Shown here in pieces: positions 8,803 through 18,651 of a stretch of 64,000 nt of DNA. Position 1 is the stretch's first letter, and the number at the start of each line of letters is the position of its first letter. The position numbers and the translations under genes were made by a program. Under the pieces are notes generated by a model. The model searched no databases, was not told the origin of the DNA, and saw only the letters and a list, made by a program, of their open reading frames with translations. Location: positions 1,550,001-1,614,000 of the forward strand of contig NZ_CP031305.1 of assembly GCF_004799645.1 (NCBI RefSeq). Reading direction: 5' to 3'. Source of the DNA: Natronorubrum bangense (GTDB lineage: Archaea > Halobacteriota > Halobacteria > Halobacteriales > Natrialbaceae).

Positions 8803-10989
8803 TTAGATGTAGTCGATGCTTGGTGGCAGTTCGAGCTTCATGCCCTTGCGCTCTCGGATCTCCATAATCTTATCGCGCTGGAGGGACTGGGACATGAATT
8901 CGAAGCCGGCGTTCTCAGTGTTCCAGGAGGCACGACCTTCGGTCGCGCTACGGATGTCGGAGGCGAATCCGATCATCTCGTCGACGGGTGCGATACCCTC
9001 GACGACCATGAGGTCACCTTCCTGGTACATGTCGTCGACGCGGCCACGACGACCCTGAATCTCGCCGGAGGCGGCGCCCATGTGGTCGTTTGGTACGTCA
9101 ATACGGACGTCCTGCATCGGCTCCATCATCTTGATCTGACCGACGATCAGCGACTTGTGGACGGCCTCACGCGTGGCGGGGATGACCTGTGCTGGGCCAC
9201 GGTGGATGGTGTCTTCGTGGAGTCGTGCGTCGTGCAGACGGATGAGTGCACCCTGGACCGGCTCGTTGGCGAGCGGACCGTTGTCGAGGGCCTCCTCGAG
9301 TCCCTCGATGAACAGCTCCATCGTCTCGTTCAGGTGCTGGATACCCTTGGTCTGGTCGAGCAGGATGTTCGTCCCGTGGATATGCTCGACGTCCTGGGAG
9401 TCGTCTTTGTCCATGCCGGCTTCCTGGAGCGCTTCACGGCGCTCGAGTTCAGGCATGTCCATCGACGCCTCGCCCATCCGGATCGTCTCGACGATCTCCT
9501 CGTCGAGCGGCTCGGCGGAGATGTAGAAGCGGTTGTGACGGTTTGGCGAGATACCCTCGACCTCTTCGCTTACACGGTCGATTGCCTCGCGGTAGACAAC
9601 GATCGGTTCACCGGTGTTGACCGGGATGCCCTGGTTCTTCTCGATACGCTGGGTGATGACCTCGAGGTGAAGCTCACCCTGTCCGGAGATCAGGTGCTCG
9701 CCGGTGTCCTCGTTGATCGTAATCTGGATCGTTGGGTCCTCTTTCGAGACCTGACGCAGCGTTTCGATGAGCTTGGGGAGGTCGTCCATCGTCTGGGCCT
9801 CCACGCTCTTCGTAATGACCGGCTCCGAGATGTGCTCGATCGACTCGAACGGCGTCATCTCGACGCTCGAGACGGTCGAACCGGCGATGGCGTCGCGCAG
9901 GCCAGTGACGGCTGCGATGTTCCCTGCGGGAACGTGGTCGACTTCCTCGCGTTCGCCACCCATGTAGATGCCGACGGACTGGACGCGGTTCTTGCCTGCG
10001 GTCCCGGAGACGTACAGCTCCTGGCCCTTCTCGAGGGAGCCCGAGAAGACACGACCGGAGGCGACTTCGCCCGCGTGGGGGTCCATCGCGATGTCGGTGA
10101 CCATGAAGACGACGTCGCCGTCCTCGTCGACGAGACGCATCTCTTCGGCGAGGTCGGACTCGGCGTCACCACGCCAGATGCGTGGGACACGGCGGGGCTG
10201 TGCATCGACAGGGTTCGGGAAGTGCTCACAGACCATGTCGAGGACGACGTCCGACAGGGGCGTCCGCTCGTGGAGTTCCTGACGGTTGTCGTTGCGCTCG
10301 AGTTCCATGATTTCGCCGAAGTCCATGCCGGTGCGCTGCATCGACGGCATCGAAACGCCCCATTTGTAGAGGGCGGAACCGAAGCCGACGGTTCCGTCTT
10401 CGACGGAAACCGTCCAGTCGTCGATGTCATCCATGTCCTCGGTCATGCCACGAATGAGTTCGTTAACGTCGTGGATGACTGCGAGGAGTCGCTCCTGCAT
10501 CTCTTCAGGTCCTTCCTGAAGCTCCGAGATCAGGCGGTCGACTTTGTTAATGAACAGTGTTGGCTTGACACCTTCGCGCAGTGCCTGTCGCAGCACTGTC
10601 TCCGTCTGGGGCATGGCCCCTTCGACGGCGTCGACGACGACGAGTGCGCCGTCTACAGCACGCATCGCACGCGTGACGTCGCCACCGAAGTCGACGTGGC
10701 CCGGCGTGTCGATGAGGTTGATGAGGTGGTTGGTGTCCTCGTACTCGTGGGTCATCGAAACGTTTGCTGCGTCGATGGTGATCCCACGTTCCTGCTCGTC
10801 TTCTTCCGTGTCCATCGCGAGCTGCTCTCCAGCGGTCTCGTCGGAGATCATGCCGGCGCCAGCGAGGAGGTTGTCAGAAAGGGTTGTTTTACCGTGGTCG
10901 ACGTGAGCGGCGATGGCGATGTTCCGGATGTTCTCCGGTTCGCCCATCAGCCGTTCACACTCTTGGACGATCTTCTTGCGTCGGCCCAT
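8803..10989 (-). CDS. aef2: Translation elongation factor aEF-2
   Basis: GTPase that drives ribosome translocation. The 728-aa length is standard. The G1 loop AHVDHGKTT is at residues 28-36, DTPGH and NKVD follow, and the diphthamide histidine is His596 in DTIHRGPAQ. The start at 10989 has an AAGGAG sequence three bases upstream, close for a Shine-Dalgarno site. In most euryarchaea this gene directly follows rps7; here 7 kb separates them, so it must use its own promoter. Confidence 0.98.
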   Translation of the reverse strand: MGRRKKIVQECERLMGEPENIRNIAIAAHVDHGKTTLSDNLLAGAGMISDETAGEQLAMDTEEDEQERGITIDAANVSMTHEYEDTNHLINLIDTPGHVDFGGDVTRAMRAVDGALVVVDAVEGAMPQTETVLRQALREGVKPTLFINKVDRLISELQEGPEEMQERLLAVIHDVNELIRGMTEDMDDIDDWTVSVEDGTVGFGSALYKWGVSMPSMQRTGMDFGEIMELERNDNRQELHERTPLSDVVLDMVCEHFPNPVDAQPRRVPRIWRGDAESDLAEEMRLVDEDGDVVFMVTDIAMDPHAGEVASGRVFSGSLEKGQELYVSGTAGKNRVQSVGIYMGGEREEVDHVPAGNIAAVTGLRDAIAGSTVSSVEMTPFESIEHISEPVITKSVEAQTMDDLPKLIETLRQVSKEDPTIQITINEDTGEHLISGQGELHLEVITQRIEKNQGIPVNTGEPIVVYREAIDRVSEEVEGISPNRHNRFYISAEPLDEEIVETIRMGEASMDMPELERREALQEAGMDKDDSQDVEHIHGTNILLDQTKGIQHLNETMELFIEGLEEALDNGPLANEPVQGALIRLHDARLHEDTIHRGPAQVIPATREAVHKSLIVGQIKMMEPMQDVRIDVPNDHMGAASGEIQGRRGRVDDMYQEGDLMVVEGIAPVDEMIGFASDIRSATEGRASWNTENAGFEFMSQSLQRDKIMEIRERKGMKLELPPSIDYI

Positions 10990-11192
10990 ATACTCCTTGT
11001 TACCGGTAGCGGGGTCAAAAGGGTAGTGTTTCGTCCTCGAGCGAATTCGTCGATTATCCCGGTTTTTACGCCGGAATTTCCAACTTGCGTGAGTGAATGC
11101 CACGCAACAGACGACATGGACGGCCGGGCGAGTTTCGACCGACGAAATTGGGCGTAAGAGACATACACTCACAGAACTTGGTACTGATACGC

Positions 11193-11948
11193 ATGGATCT
11201 CCGAATACGGGGCTCTGGCCCTACGTCGCCGTTTCTCAGCGCTCGAGATCTCTTCGAGACTGAGTACGAGCTGTCGTTACCCGTCTCCGTCCAGCTTCGA
11301 GACGACCCCGACGAACGGACCTGGGCCGGCCACTACGACGACCACCATGTCCTCAACATCTCGAAACAGGCCGCCTCGAGTGCCATGGCCCGCGAACTGG
11401 CTTTACACGAGTTTTCGCATATGGCCAGACACGAACAAGAACACCCGTCTCACATCCAGTCGACCGAAGAGGTCCTCTATCTCGCACTGGCTGGCAAACG
11501 CGTCGAACGACGTAAGCTCTCTCACTGTTATCAGATCGCGAATCACATGAAAGACATCTACGCCGATGATATCACGCTCGCCGTTGGTCCCGGAGAGAAA
11601 CTCCTCTCGTTTCTCGAGTCGAGTCTTGCGATGGCGATCGCGGACCGCCCAGAGCTGCCCGCTCGGCCCGGTCTCGAGCGCCTTTCGACGAGTGCTGATC
11701 CGGAGATTACGGCCGTGAACGCGGCGTTTGCCCTGGCACTGGCAGAACGCCACGACCTTGTCGAGGACACTCATCGACTCTACGACCTCTCACACGCGGC
11801 TGCGATGGACGCTCCCGGTGTGGACTTCAAGGGGTTCAAACGACGGTTCCGCGAACTCGCCTGCGATCCCGATGCAAGCACCTATCGACAAATTCTCGTC
11901 GATGCCACCCGCGCGTACGTCGGTGGCGAGGGACTGGCTGCGGAGTGA
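11193..11948 (+). CDS. DUF5781-like protein with HExxH motif
   Basis: A 251-aa soluble acidic protein of a haloarchaeal family I recall as DUF5781. It contains [17 protein letters not shown], a zinc-peptidase-type HExxH (His72, Glu73, His76) followed by further His and Glu that could complete a metal site. It may be a metallopeptidase but no substrate is known. It is transcribed divergently from EF-2 and is the first gene of the block lying between EF-2 and rps7. The start ATG at 11193 was chosen because the upstream frame runs into the EF-2 control region. Confidence 0.75.
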   Translation: MDLRIRGSGPTSPFLSARDLFETEYELSLPVSVQLRDDPDERTWAGHYDDHHVLNISKQAASSAMARELALHEFSHMARHEQEHPSHIQSTEEVLYLALAGKRVERRKLSHCYQIANHMKDIYADDITLAVGPGEKLLSFLESSLAMAIADRPELPARPGLERLSTSADPEITAVNAAFALALAERHDLVEDTHRLYDLSHAAAMDAPGVDFKGFKRRFRELACDPDASTYRQILVDATRAYVGGEGLAAE

Positions 11949-12051
11949 GATAGCACTTGAACACTGTCAGCGTTCCGTCAGACGTAATCTCTGGGCTCAG
12001 ATCGGCCCGAACACTTAACGTTTGATAGGTCCATATCTGAAACATATACTG

Positions 12052-12777
12052 ATGGTTTCGCGAAACGCCCTGGGGGGCGAGTCGAACGAGGAGCGATTCT
12101 CCAATAGGCTCTCTCAACTGAAGCGACAGGGTGCCAGTGTCCTCGTCGTCGGCTCCGTCCGACCAGCGCAGCGTCGACATCTCTGTCGTCGACTACTCGG
12201 ACAGGCGACAGCCGAATCACGCCGACGTGTTTTGGTCTCCACGACTGGAACGCGCCACGACGCCTCCGAGTTGCTCGAGGGCATATCCGGTTCCCAAGCA
12301 ACGAATACGCTCATCCGGTACGCGACACAGGCTCGCGGCGCTGCTGCGAGTGCTGGGGACTCGGACACGATGGACCCCATCGCACCCTCGATCGACGACT
12401 CACCGGTTACGACCACTACGCTCGCCGAGTTGGGGATCGAAATCTCGAATGCAATTGAAACGTTCGACGGCGAGTCGAACGGGCTTGCACCCGCAGAACT
12501 CCGTGTTGGCGTCGAATCGCTGGTGCCGCTGCTCGAGGAGTACGGCACCGAACAGGTCTTCAAATTCCTCCATCTGACTAATGGTCGGGCCAAAACTGTT
12601 GACGGGATGATCCACTATCATCTCTCGATGGACAGCGACTCGGACACCGCATCAGTACTGGCACCGCTGTTTGACATCATCATTGAGCTGCGAGAGCAAA
12701 ACGGCGTCCCCCAGGAACGCTGGTCGATCGCCGACGGTGAACTCCACTCCGGCTGGGTTTCCGTCTCCCAGTCGTAA
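12052..12777 (+). CDS. DUF7504-like (Htr-like) protein
   Basis: A 241-aa protein starting MVSRNALGGES, an opening typical of a haloarchaeal family I know as DUF7504 or 'HTR-like protein'. The GASVLVVGSVRPAQRRHL segment looks like the first strand of a RecA/KaiC-type fold where the P-loop would be, but it has no GxxxxGK, so ATP binding is doubtful. A winged-helix-like C-terminal half (residues ~120-240) includes VDGMIHYHLSM. It lies 69 bp upstream of the first CHAT gene on the same strand, suggesting shared function. The ATG at 12052 is preferred over a TTG at 12022. Confidence 0.65.
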   Translation: MVSRNALGGESNEERFSNRLSQLKRQGASVLVVGSVRPAQRRHLCRRLLGQATAESRRRVLVSTTGTRHDASELLEGISGSQATNTLIRYATQARGAAASAGDSDTMDPIAPSIDDSPVTTTTLAELGIEISNAIETFDGESNGLAPAELRVGVESLVPLLEEYGTEQVFKFLHLTNGRAKTVDGMIHYHLSMDSDSDTASVLAPLFDIIIELREQNGVPQERWSIADGELHSGWVSVSQS

Positions 12778-12846
12778 CCGCCACCTGCCCACTCGAGTGA
12801 CCACTCGTGTTCTGTCTCCTGATCACACCACGACCCTCTCCATTCC

Positions 12847-14931
12847 ATGAACCCAACATTCGAGCCAACTGACGACGGTCTGGAGGTCATCGATTCGATC
12901 GAACGCCATCGGTATCGGCTCACGACACACGATCCGGTTTCGCTCGAGGTAGTGAGTACAGACCGGCTCCAGTATCCCGTAGACGCTGCCGTCGAGATTA
13001 CAACAGCGATGCTTACGCTGCCGACGAGTAACACCGTCTACGTTCGCGACCGAGACGGATCGATGGTCGCCGAAGTTCGTCCGAGTGAACAAGCGTCACT
13101 GCCACGAGAGCAGTATATCCTCGATCTGTCCGGCCCACTGAAGCTGTATGCCCGTCTCGAAAGTTCGGTGCAGATTTACTCTGATACGGACCAGACCTAC
13201 GTCTCTCTCGATGGATCGACGGCCGTGAGTCTCGGTGCTCGCTCCTATCATCGGCGTCCAGCAGGAACGATTACGACGACCTCGAACCCGACCGACATGA
13301 TGCGAGCGGTTTCGACGTTCGGATCCGCACTGAAAACGACGACACCTGAACGGTCGTATCCGACACTCCGTGGCCACCCACCAAAAATAGAACTCGGTGA
13401 TGAGTTGCATATCCCATCGCAGTTTACCGCTCCAGAAACCGGTGTGCGGATCGAAATTCCGAACACGACCCGCCACGTGTTCGTCGTTGCACCGCTGGCG
13501 TACTATCTCGGCGCCGACGTTGTGCCCGGATCCACACCACGGCTCGTTACCGAGAGCGGTTTTACGTATTCCCTCGGTTGTGGGGCCGATTTTGCTGACA
13601 CTGTCGAGCGTGTACTCAAACACGTTTTTTTCCTCGATTGCATCGTCCGTACCGAGGGCACAACACCACTCCCCTTACACGAGCGAGACGCGATTGAACC
13701 AGCCCTTGCGTTCAACATCGAGACCGTATACGACCAGCCCTTATCCGCACAACTCGAGACGTATCTCACCGACGTCTCGTTTGAGACTGTCGACCGACAC
13801 CTTCCAGATTGGAGTCTCGAGACGCGACTCCAGCCGGATCCAGAACGCGTTGAATTTCTCCCGTTCGTCGCGAACAGCCTCTCGAGTATCCGTGTCCAAG
13901 ACGAGCCACAGCCGCCAACGGACACACAGCCCACGGTCTCGACACAGGCAATCGAAGAGTTCGTCAGAGGGGATTTCACCCGGAGCAACAGTCCAGTCCG
14001 TGACGCAGAGCTGACGACAACGTCGAACGAGGGCACGTCAATCCCGACAATAGAACAACGCTGGAACAGCAGTGGGTCAACACAGATTATCAGCAACGCG
14101 CCACTGTCTGCGTTTCACAACAGTATCGGCCGACAGCCGAAAGCAGATCCGATCGAAATCGACGTCGTCTGCAACGATGCAGCGATGCGAGACGAACTCG
14201 AGACCGTAGACGGCGTCTATGGAACTCGAGCGGAACTTCCATTCGACGTGACGGTCCACTACGAACTCTCGACGGACGAACTCGAATTCGTCTTGGAGTC
14301 CGACACTGACTTCCTCCACTTTATTGGCCACATCGATGACGGCGGGATGCAGTGTTCGGATGGCACAGTCGATGCATCGCTGCTCGAGACATCCGGTGCA
14401 AAGGCGTTTCTACTCAACGGCTGTCAGTCGCATGATCAGGGACTCCACCTCATCGATGCTGGCAGCATCGGCGGCATCGTGACCCACGACGACGTTGTGA
14501 ACACTGGGGCAGTGAGCGTCGGAAGTACGATCGCACGATTGTTGAACCGAGGGTACCCGCTGTACGCTGCGGTGGAGATCGCACGGAAAAAAAGTGTCGT
14601 AGGCGAGCAGTATCATATTGTTGGCGATGGATCAATCGCAATCGCACAATCGAAGAAAGGACTCCCCAACATCTGCTTCATGAACGACGACGGATCTCAA
14701 TTCAAGGTTGAGATGAAATCGTATACGACCACTGGGACCGGTGTGGGTGTGGTGTTCACTCCGCAGATTGAGGAGGTCGAACTGTATTATATAGCTCCGA
14801 GAAAGACGGATCCAATCAAAATCTCGGGAATGCAACTACAGGATTTTATCGGGCTGGATACGTTTCCAATAATACTGAACGGTCGTGTAACGTGGAGCAA
14901 TGAACTCGGTGATGAACTTGCTCTCAACTAG
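12847..14931 (+). CDS. CHAT-domain (caspase-like) protein 1
   Basis: A 694-aa protein. The first ~330 residues are a conserved haloarchaeal region of unknown fold, then a low-complexity linker (~350-410), then a CHAT-type cysteine-peptidase domain (~430-610) and an ~80-residue tail. The predicted dyad is His495 in FLHFIGHIDDGG and Cys526 in FLLNGCQS, followed by the CHAT-like GGIVTHDD, STIARLLNRGYPLYAA and YHIVGDGS. The His-Cys spacing of 31 is shorter than in many CHAT proteins. It is closely paralogous to the gene at 15992. CHAT proteases are known in caspase-like proteolysis and immunity. The role here is inferred. Confidence 0.8.
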   Translation: MNPTFEPTDDGLEVIDSIERHRYRLTTHDPVSLEVVSTDRLQYPVDAAVEITTAMLTLPTSNTVYVRDRDGSMVAEVRPSEQASLPREQYILDLSGPLKLYARLESSVQIYSDTDQTYVSLDGSTAVSLGARSYHRRPAGTITTTSNPTDMMRAVSTFGSALKTTTPERSYPTLRGHPPKIELGDELHIPSQFTAPETGVRIEIPNTTRHVFVVAPLAYYLGADVVPGSTPRLVTESGFTYSLGCGADFADTVERVLKHVFFLDCIVRTEGTTPLPLHERDAIEPALAFNIETVYDQPLSAQLETYLTDVSFETVDRHLPDWSLETRLQPDPERVEFLPFVANSLSSIRVQDEPQPPTDTQPTVSTQAIEEFVRGDFTRSNSPVRDAELTTTSNEGTSIPTIEQRWNSSGSTQIISNAPLSAFHNSIGRQPKADPIEIDVVCNDAAMRDELETVDGVYGTRAELPFDVTVHYELSTDELEFVLESDTDFLHFIGHIDDGGMQCSDGTVDASLLETSGAKAFLLNGCQSHDQGLHLIDAGSIGGIVTHDDVVNTGAVSVGSTIARLLNRGYPLYAAVEIARKKSVVGEQYHIVGDGSIAIAQSKKGLPNICFMNDDGSQFKVEMKSYTTTGTGVGVVFTPQIEEVELYYIAPRKTDPIKISGMQLQDFIGLDTFPIILNGRVTWSNELGDELALN

Positions 14932-14936
14932 TCTAC

Positions 14937-15062
14937 CTAGGGTCCAAAAAAGGCGTTATTGTTTGCTGCGACAGTACCAACTTGCGACAGCACTAGCAGG
15001 ATGGTAAACAGCACGCCAATCATTCGTGGGTGATTCTTCAGGTATTGGGTCAGGTCCGTCAT
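14937..15062 (-). CDS. DUF7503-like 41-aa membrane microprotein
   Basis: The frame encodes MTDLTQYLKNHPRMIGVLFT, one hydrophobic helix (about residues 14-32), and a short polar end with NNNAFFGP. The NPRMIGVLFTILLVLSQ-type core matches a tiny haloarchaeal family I recall as DUF7503. It ends five bases from the convergent CHAT1 stop. The AT-rich stretch 15063-15223 upstream (for example attttaatataaca) provides possible TATA boxes. It may be a membrane partner or effector of the CHAT/HalX genes, but no function is established. Confidence 0.7.
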   Translation of the reverse strand: MTDLTQYLKNHPRMIGVLFTILLVLSQVGTVAANNNAFFGP

Positions 15063-15223
15063 GGTACATTGTAGACGTCTCGGTGCGTTGTTATAAATTT
15101 ATTTTAATATAACATATAATTAAGAAATAGGAGTATGGAGGAAATAATTTGTTCAAAAGTTTAGAAGGGCTGGTGCTCTCACGTGACCGCGCAACCGCCG
15201 AAAAACAGCGCTTGAACCTGCAT

Positions 15224-15793
15224 CTACTCATCGAGTAGCTGCCGGAGTGATTGATCGAATTCGTCACTCGAGAGTTCGTCACGAATCGCGGCCGCGCGTT
15301 TCCGTGACTCATAGTGGTTACAGATGACCGACTGATACCGATCAGCAGTGTCGACACCGGCTTGGAGTTCACTCTCGAGGAGCGCACGCTCAGTCGAGAG
15401 TCTAAAAAATTCGTCCATCGCTTCCTCATAGGCACCTTGTAAGAGCAACCGTTCGACCGTCAACTGCAGCGTCTCATCCGAGTATGGGGCGGCGAGGAGT
15501 TCGTCAGCACCACGGTTGACGGGGTCATCTTCGGGGACGTCTTCCGAGAGGACGAGAACCTGTGTGTCCGGGGTGTTCTGTTGAAACGCATCGAGGATCC
15601 CGCGAGCGTCAGGCGTCTCGAGCCCCCAGTCGAGAAGGAGGAGATCGTATTCGTCGTTGATCTGGTCGAGAATAGATCGATTGAAATTGGCGCTGTGGAC
15701 GTCTACAGCGACTCGAGACCGGTCGGTGTCCACCTCGGCCAGAGAGAGTGTAGGATGGACAACAAATAGTTGGAATGGAGAGTCCTGCAACAC
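15224..15793 (-). CDS. HalX-domain response regulator with degenerate receiver
   Basis: About 189 aa from a GTG at 15793; an ATG at 15853 is also possible. The N-terminal half is receiver-like, with phosphoacceptor candidate Asp55 in DLLLLDWGLETPDARG and LVLSEDVPEDD. The usual N-terminal acidic pair is replaced by VVHP, and the conserved Lys is replaced in LAAPYSDETL. The C-terminal ~70 residues are a HalX helical domain (YEEAMDEFFRLSTERALLE, ending LRQLLDE). No DNA-binding domain is visible. It is divergent from the second CHAT gene, sharing an AT-rich 200-bp promoter region. Confidence 0.75.
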   Translation of the reverse strand: MLQDSPFQLFVVHPTLSLAEVDTDRSRVAVDVHSANFNRSILDQINDEYDLLLLDWGLETPDARGILDAFQQNTPDTQVLVLSEDVPEDDPVNRGADELLAAPYSDETLQLTVERLLLQGAYEEAMDEFFRLSTERALLESELQAGVDTADRYQSVICNHYESRKRAAAIRDELSSDEFDQSLRQLLDE

Positions 15794-15991
15794 AGCTCGT
15801 ACTAGTATCCTCTGGTAGATACTATTAAATGTGGTCGGGAGCGGACGGAACATTACAACGCATACACATATATCGTGAAACGAGTGGACGACATTCCCAA
15901 TTGGCCATAACGTATATTTTTCTCTATACAGAAATCTCACATAAGTGTTAGCGCTGACAACCACGAATCGTTTGTCATCTTTTCTCTGTCG
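15794..15991. promoter_or_regulatory. AT-rich divergent promoter region, HalX / CHAT2
   Basis: About 200 bp between the HalX regulator start and the CHAT2 start are markedly AT-rich for this genome (tatttttctctatacaga, ctattaaatgtgg). Several TATA-like stretches face both ways. Exact boxes cannot be fixed by eye. Control of CHAT2 by this region is inferred from position. Confidence 0.4.
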
Positions 15992-17977
15992 ATGAAACCA
16001 AAATTCAAATCGACTTCAGACGGATTAGCGATTGTCGATCCAATCGAGCGCAAGCAGTACCAAATCGAGACAAACACGTCAGTCACGCCGACATCGGTTT
16101 CTGACGATTGCATACCGTACCCGATGGACACAACTGTGGAAATTTTGACTGACGGTTTCAGAGTGTTGAGTGATAATAGTATCCACATTCGAGATCCAAA
16201 TGGAATCCTTATCACCGAACTCAGGGCAGACGAAAAGGTGAGTCTTCCAAAGTCAGAATATATTCTTGATATCTCTGGCCCTTTGAAAGTGTATGTCGTC
16301 GTCGAAAGCACAGTCCATGTCCACGAAGGTGTTGGGCAAGCTGAAATATCGTTTGGAGAACTAACTCCAGCAGTGATAAGTGCGCGATCGTATCACACAT
16401 CACCGGCAGCGACGATCACAACGACCACAGAGCCAACCGATGTGATGCAAGCAGTTTCGATGTTCGGGTCCGCACTGAAAACAACAACGCCTGAGCGATC
16501 GTACCCAACACTTCGTGGCCATCCACCAGCTGTCGAGTTAGGTGCTGATGTAACGATTCCTGATGAGTTATCACGACCACAGACAGGTGTCCGGATCGAG
16601 ATTCCACCGACACTCCGCCACACGTTCGTCGTCGCACCACTTGCGTACTATCTCGCAGCAGCGGTCGTTCCGGGGTCGACGCCACGACTCGTCACGGAAG
16701 CCGGCTACTCCTATCCACTCGAGGGAGAACACGGGTTTGAACGGACAGTCAAGCAGGTGTTCAAGCAAATTTTCTTGCTCGATTGCATCGTTCGAACTGA
16801 GGGGGAGACACCACTGCCGCTGTACGAACGGCAAGCAGTCGAACCGGCTCTCGAGTTTGACATCGAAGATGTCTATGAACAACCGCTAGCCGAACAGCTC
16901 GAGACCTATCTGGCGGTTCCGTTCGAAACGATACAGGCACACCTTCCTGAATGGCAGTTTGAAGTTCATCTCAATCCACTTGCGCCAGATTCTCTTGAGT
17001 TACTGCCGTTTCTTATGAACCGTCTCTCAATAGTCAAAACAGATACTGCTGCGAGCAGATCGGCTCGAACCGCTACAAGGACGTCTGCTTCGGTCTCCCC
17101 GCTACTTCGGCAGTCTTGGGAAGATGGGCGAACTGAAATAACAGGGACAGGAACGTTGTCAGCGTTCCAAAATAATATCACTCAATCACCGCGAGACGGA
17201 CCGCTTGAGATCGAAGTCGTCTGTAACGACTCGGAGATGAGTAAAGAGCTTGTGACGGTCCATTGTGCCTATCAGAATCGGAATGATCTTCCACTTGATG
17301 TTACCGTTCATTATGATCTTACGACGGATGAACTCGAGGAGGTCCTTTCTCGAGAAAGCGACTTCGTTCATTATATTGGCCATATCGATACCGATGGGTT
17401 TCGGTGTTCAGATGGAACGATCAGTGCATCACGGATCGAAACGGTTGGCACAAAAGCGTTCATTCTGAACGCGTGCCGTTCCCATGAACAGGGACTGCAT
17501 CTCATCGAAGCAGGTGCGATCGGCGGGATCGTCACCTTCAGCGAGATAGAAAACAGCACCGCAGTCGATGCGGGACGTACAATTGCTCGTCTCTTGAACT
17601 TTGGACTACCGCTCTATGGGGCATTACACGTTCTTCAAAAGAGAGGAGATGGCGAGCAACAGTATCATATCGTCGGTGACGGGGCGCTGACGGTCGTTCA
17701 GACAAGCCAGGGATCGCCGATGGCAGGTACAATCAGTCACGGAGAGGACGGGAACGATATGATTGTAGATTCATATCTATCACCGTCCAAAGATATGGGT
17801 AGCGTATATAATATGGCCACAAAAATATCTGAATCATACCATTTAGTGTCTGGAAAAGTGAGCTTACAGTCAGAGTCAACAGCCGACTTCGTGGAACTCC
17901 TCAATACTGAGTCGTTCCCTGTGTTATTTGACGGCGAACTCCGTTGGAGTACCGACATCAAGACACATGAACTGTAG
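15992..17977 (+). CDS. CHAT-domain (caspase-like) protein 2
   Basis: A 661-aa paralog of the 12847 gene with the same architecture: conserved N-terminal region, polar linker near residues 345-370, CHAT domain and a tail. The dyad is His464 in FVHYIGHIDTDG and Cys495 in FILNACRSHEQ, again 31 residues apart. The best conserved block outside the CHAT core is SALKTTTPERSYPTLRGHPP near residue 165. Codon use is more AT-rich than CHAT1 and its neighbours, which suggests a different history. The linker and tail have diverged most. The start ATG at 15992 is the first in frame. Confidence 0.8.
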   Translation: MKPKFKSTSDGLAIVDPIERKQYQIETNTSVTPTSVSDDCIPYPMDTTVEILTDGFRVLSDNSIHIRDPNGILITELRADEKVSLPKSEYILDISGPLKVYVVVESTVHVHEGVGQAEISFGELTPAVISARSYHTSPAATITTTTEPTDVMQAVSMFGSALKTTTPERSYPTLRGHPPAVELGADVTIPDELSRPQTGVRIEIPPTLRHTFVVAPLAYYLAAAVVPGSTPRLVTEAGYSYPLEGEHGFERTVKQVFKQIFLLDCIVRTEGETPLPLYERQAVEPALEFDIEDVYEQPLAEQLETYLAVPFETIQAHLPEWQFEVHLNPLAPDSLELLPFLMNRLSIVKTDTAASRSARTATRTSASVSPLLRQSWEDGRTEITGTGTLSAFQNNITQSPRDGPLEIEVVCNDSEMSKELVTVHCAYQNRNDLPLDVTVHYDLTTDELEEVLSRESDFVHYIGHIDTDGFRCSDGTISASRIETVGTKAFILNACRSHEQGLHLIEAGAIGGIVTFSEIENSTAVDAGRTIARLLNFGLPLYGALHVLQKRGDGEQQYHIVGDGALTVVQTSQGSPMAGTISHGEDGNDMIVDSYLSPSKDMGSVYNMATKISESYHLVSGKVSLQSESTADFVELLNTESFPVLFDGELRWSTDIKTHEL

Positions 17978-18040
17978 CTCGTCGGGTGAAAGTGGAGCAC
18001 TGCCGCTCTCGAGGTAAGAAAACAAAAGGAAACCGAGAGC

Positions 18041-18649
18041 TTAGCGTGCAGCTGCCGCGACGCGCTCTTTCTCTTCTTTCTGACTGACCGCGTAGGTCTG
18101 GACGTCGTAGTTGGCCGCGCCGATAAGCTGGCTGGCGATGGCCTCTGCGACGGGCGTCGGGGTCTTGAACGAGTCGTTGTAGACGCCTTCGGCGAGGAAC
18201 TTCAGGGCCTGGTCGACACGACGCTGGGGTGCGACGTCGACGGCCTTGGGGACCGAGATGCCACCGTATTTGAGGCGGACGGTCTCCTCGCGTGGGGCTG
18301 CGTTCTCGACGGCGGTGACGAGCACCTGAATCGGGTTCTCGTCAGTGCGCTCGTGGATGAGTTCGAACGCATCACGCACGTGATTGAGCGTCTGCTGTTT
18401 CTTGCCCGTGTTCTCTTCGGTCTGCATCAAGCGGTTGATGAAGCGCTCGACGATCGAGATCTGGGATTTCTTGAACTGCTTGCTGGCGTGGCGGCCGGCC
18501 GTGTGAGCGACTGGCGTCACCGAAATGTAGCGTTCGGTGGACGGATCGTTGTATGCGATTTCGTCGATTTCCCACGTGCCGAACAGCTTTGCGCCGACGT
18601 CTGCGCCACCTGCAGGGGCGTCTGGGTCGGGTTGGTCTTCTGCAGCCAT
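18041..18649 (-). CDS. rps7: Ribosomal protein uS7
   Basis: Small-subunit assembly protein binding the 3' domain of 16S rRNA. The 202-aa protein has an acidic haloarchaeal N-terminal extension and the conserved ISVPKAVDVAPQRRVDQALK segment. Its start lies two bases after the rps12 stop, so the two are cotranslated. It is the last gene of the RNA polymerase/ribosomal operon here, because EF-2 no longer follows. Confidence 0.97.
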   Translation of the reverse strand: MAAEDQPDPDAPAGGADVGAKLFGTWEIDEIAYNDPSTERYISVTPVAHTAGRHASKQFKKSQISIVERFINRLMQTEENTGKKQQTLNHVRDAFELIHERTDENPIQVLVTAVENAAPREETVRLKYGGISVPKAVDVAPQRRVDQALKFLAEGVYNDSFKTPTPVAEAIASQLIGAANYDVQTYAVSQKEEKERVAAAAR

Positions 18650-18651
18650 GA

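Noticed and set aside
9082-11157. A 691-codon open frame antisense to EF-2
   Set aside because: The opposite strand encodes a textbook EF-2 with GTPase motifs. GC-rich genes with strong codon bias leave long open frames on the other strand.
12847-17977. CHAT genes as an insertion sequence or transposase
   Set aside because: No DDE or HUH motif, no terminal repeats and no target duplication seen; the two copies are not identical and have different composition.
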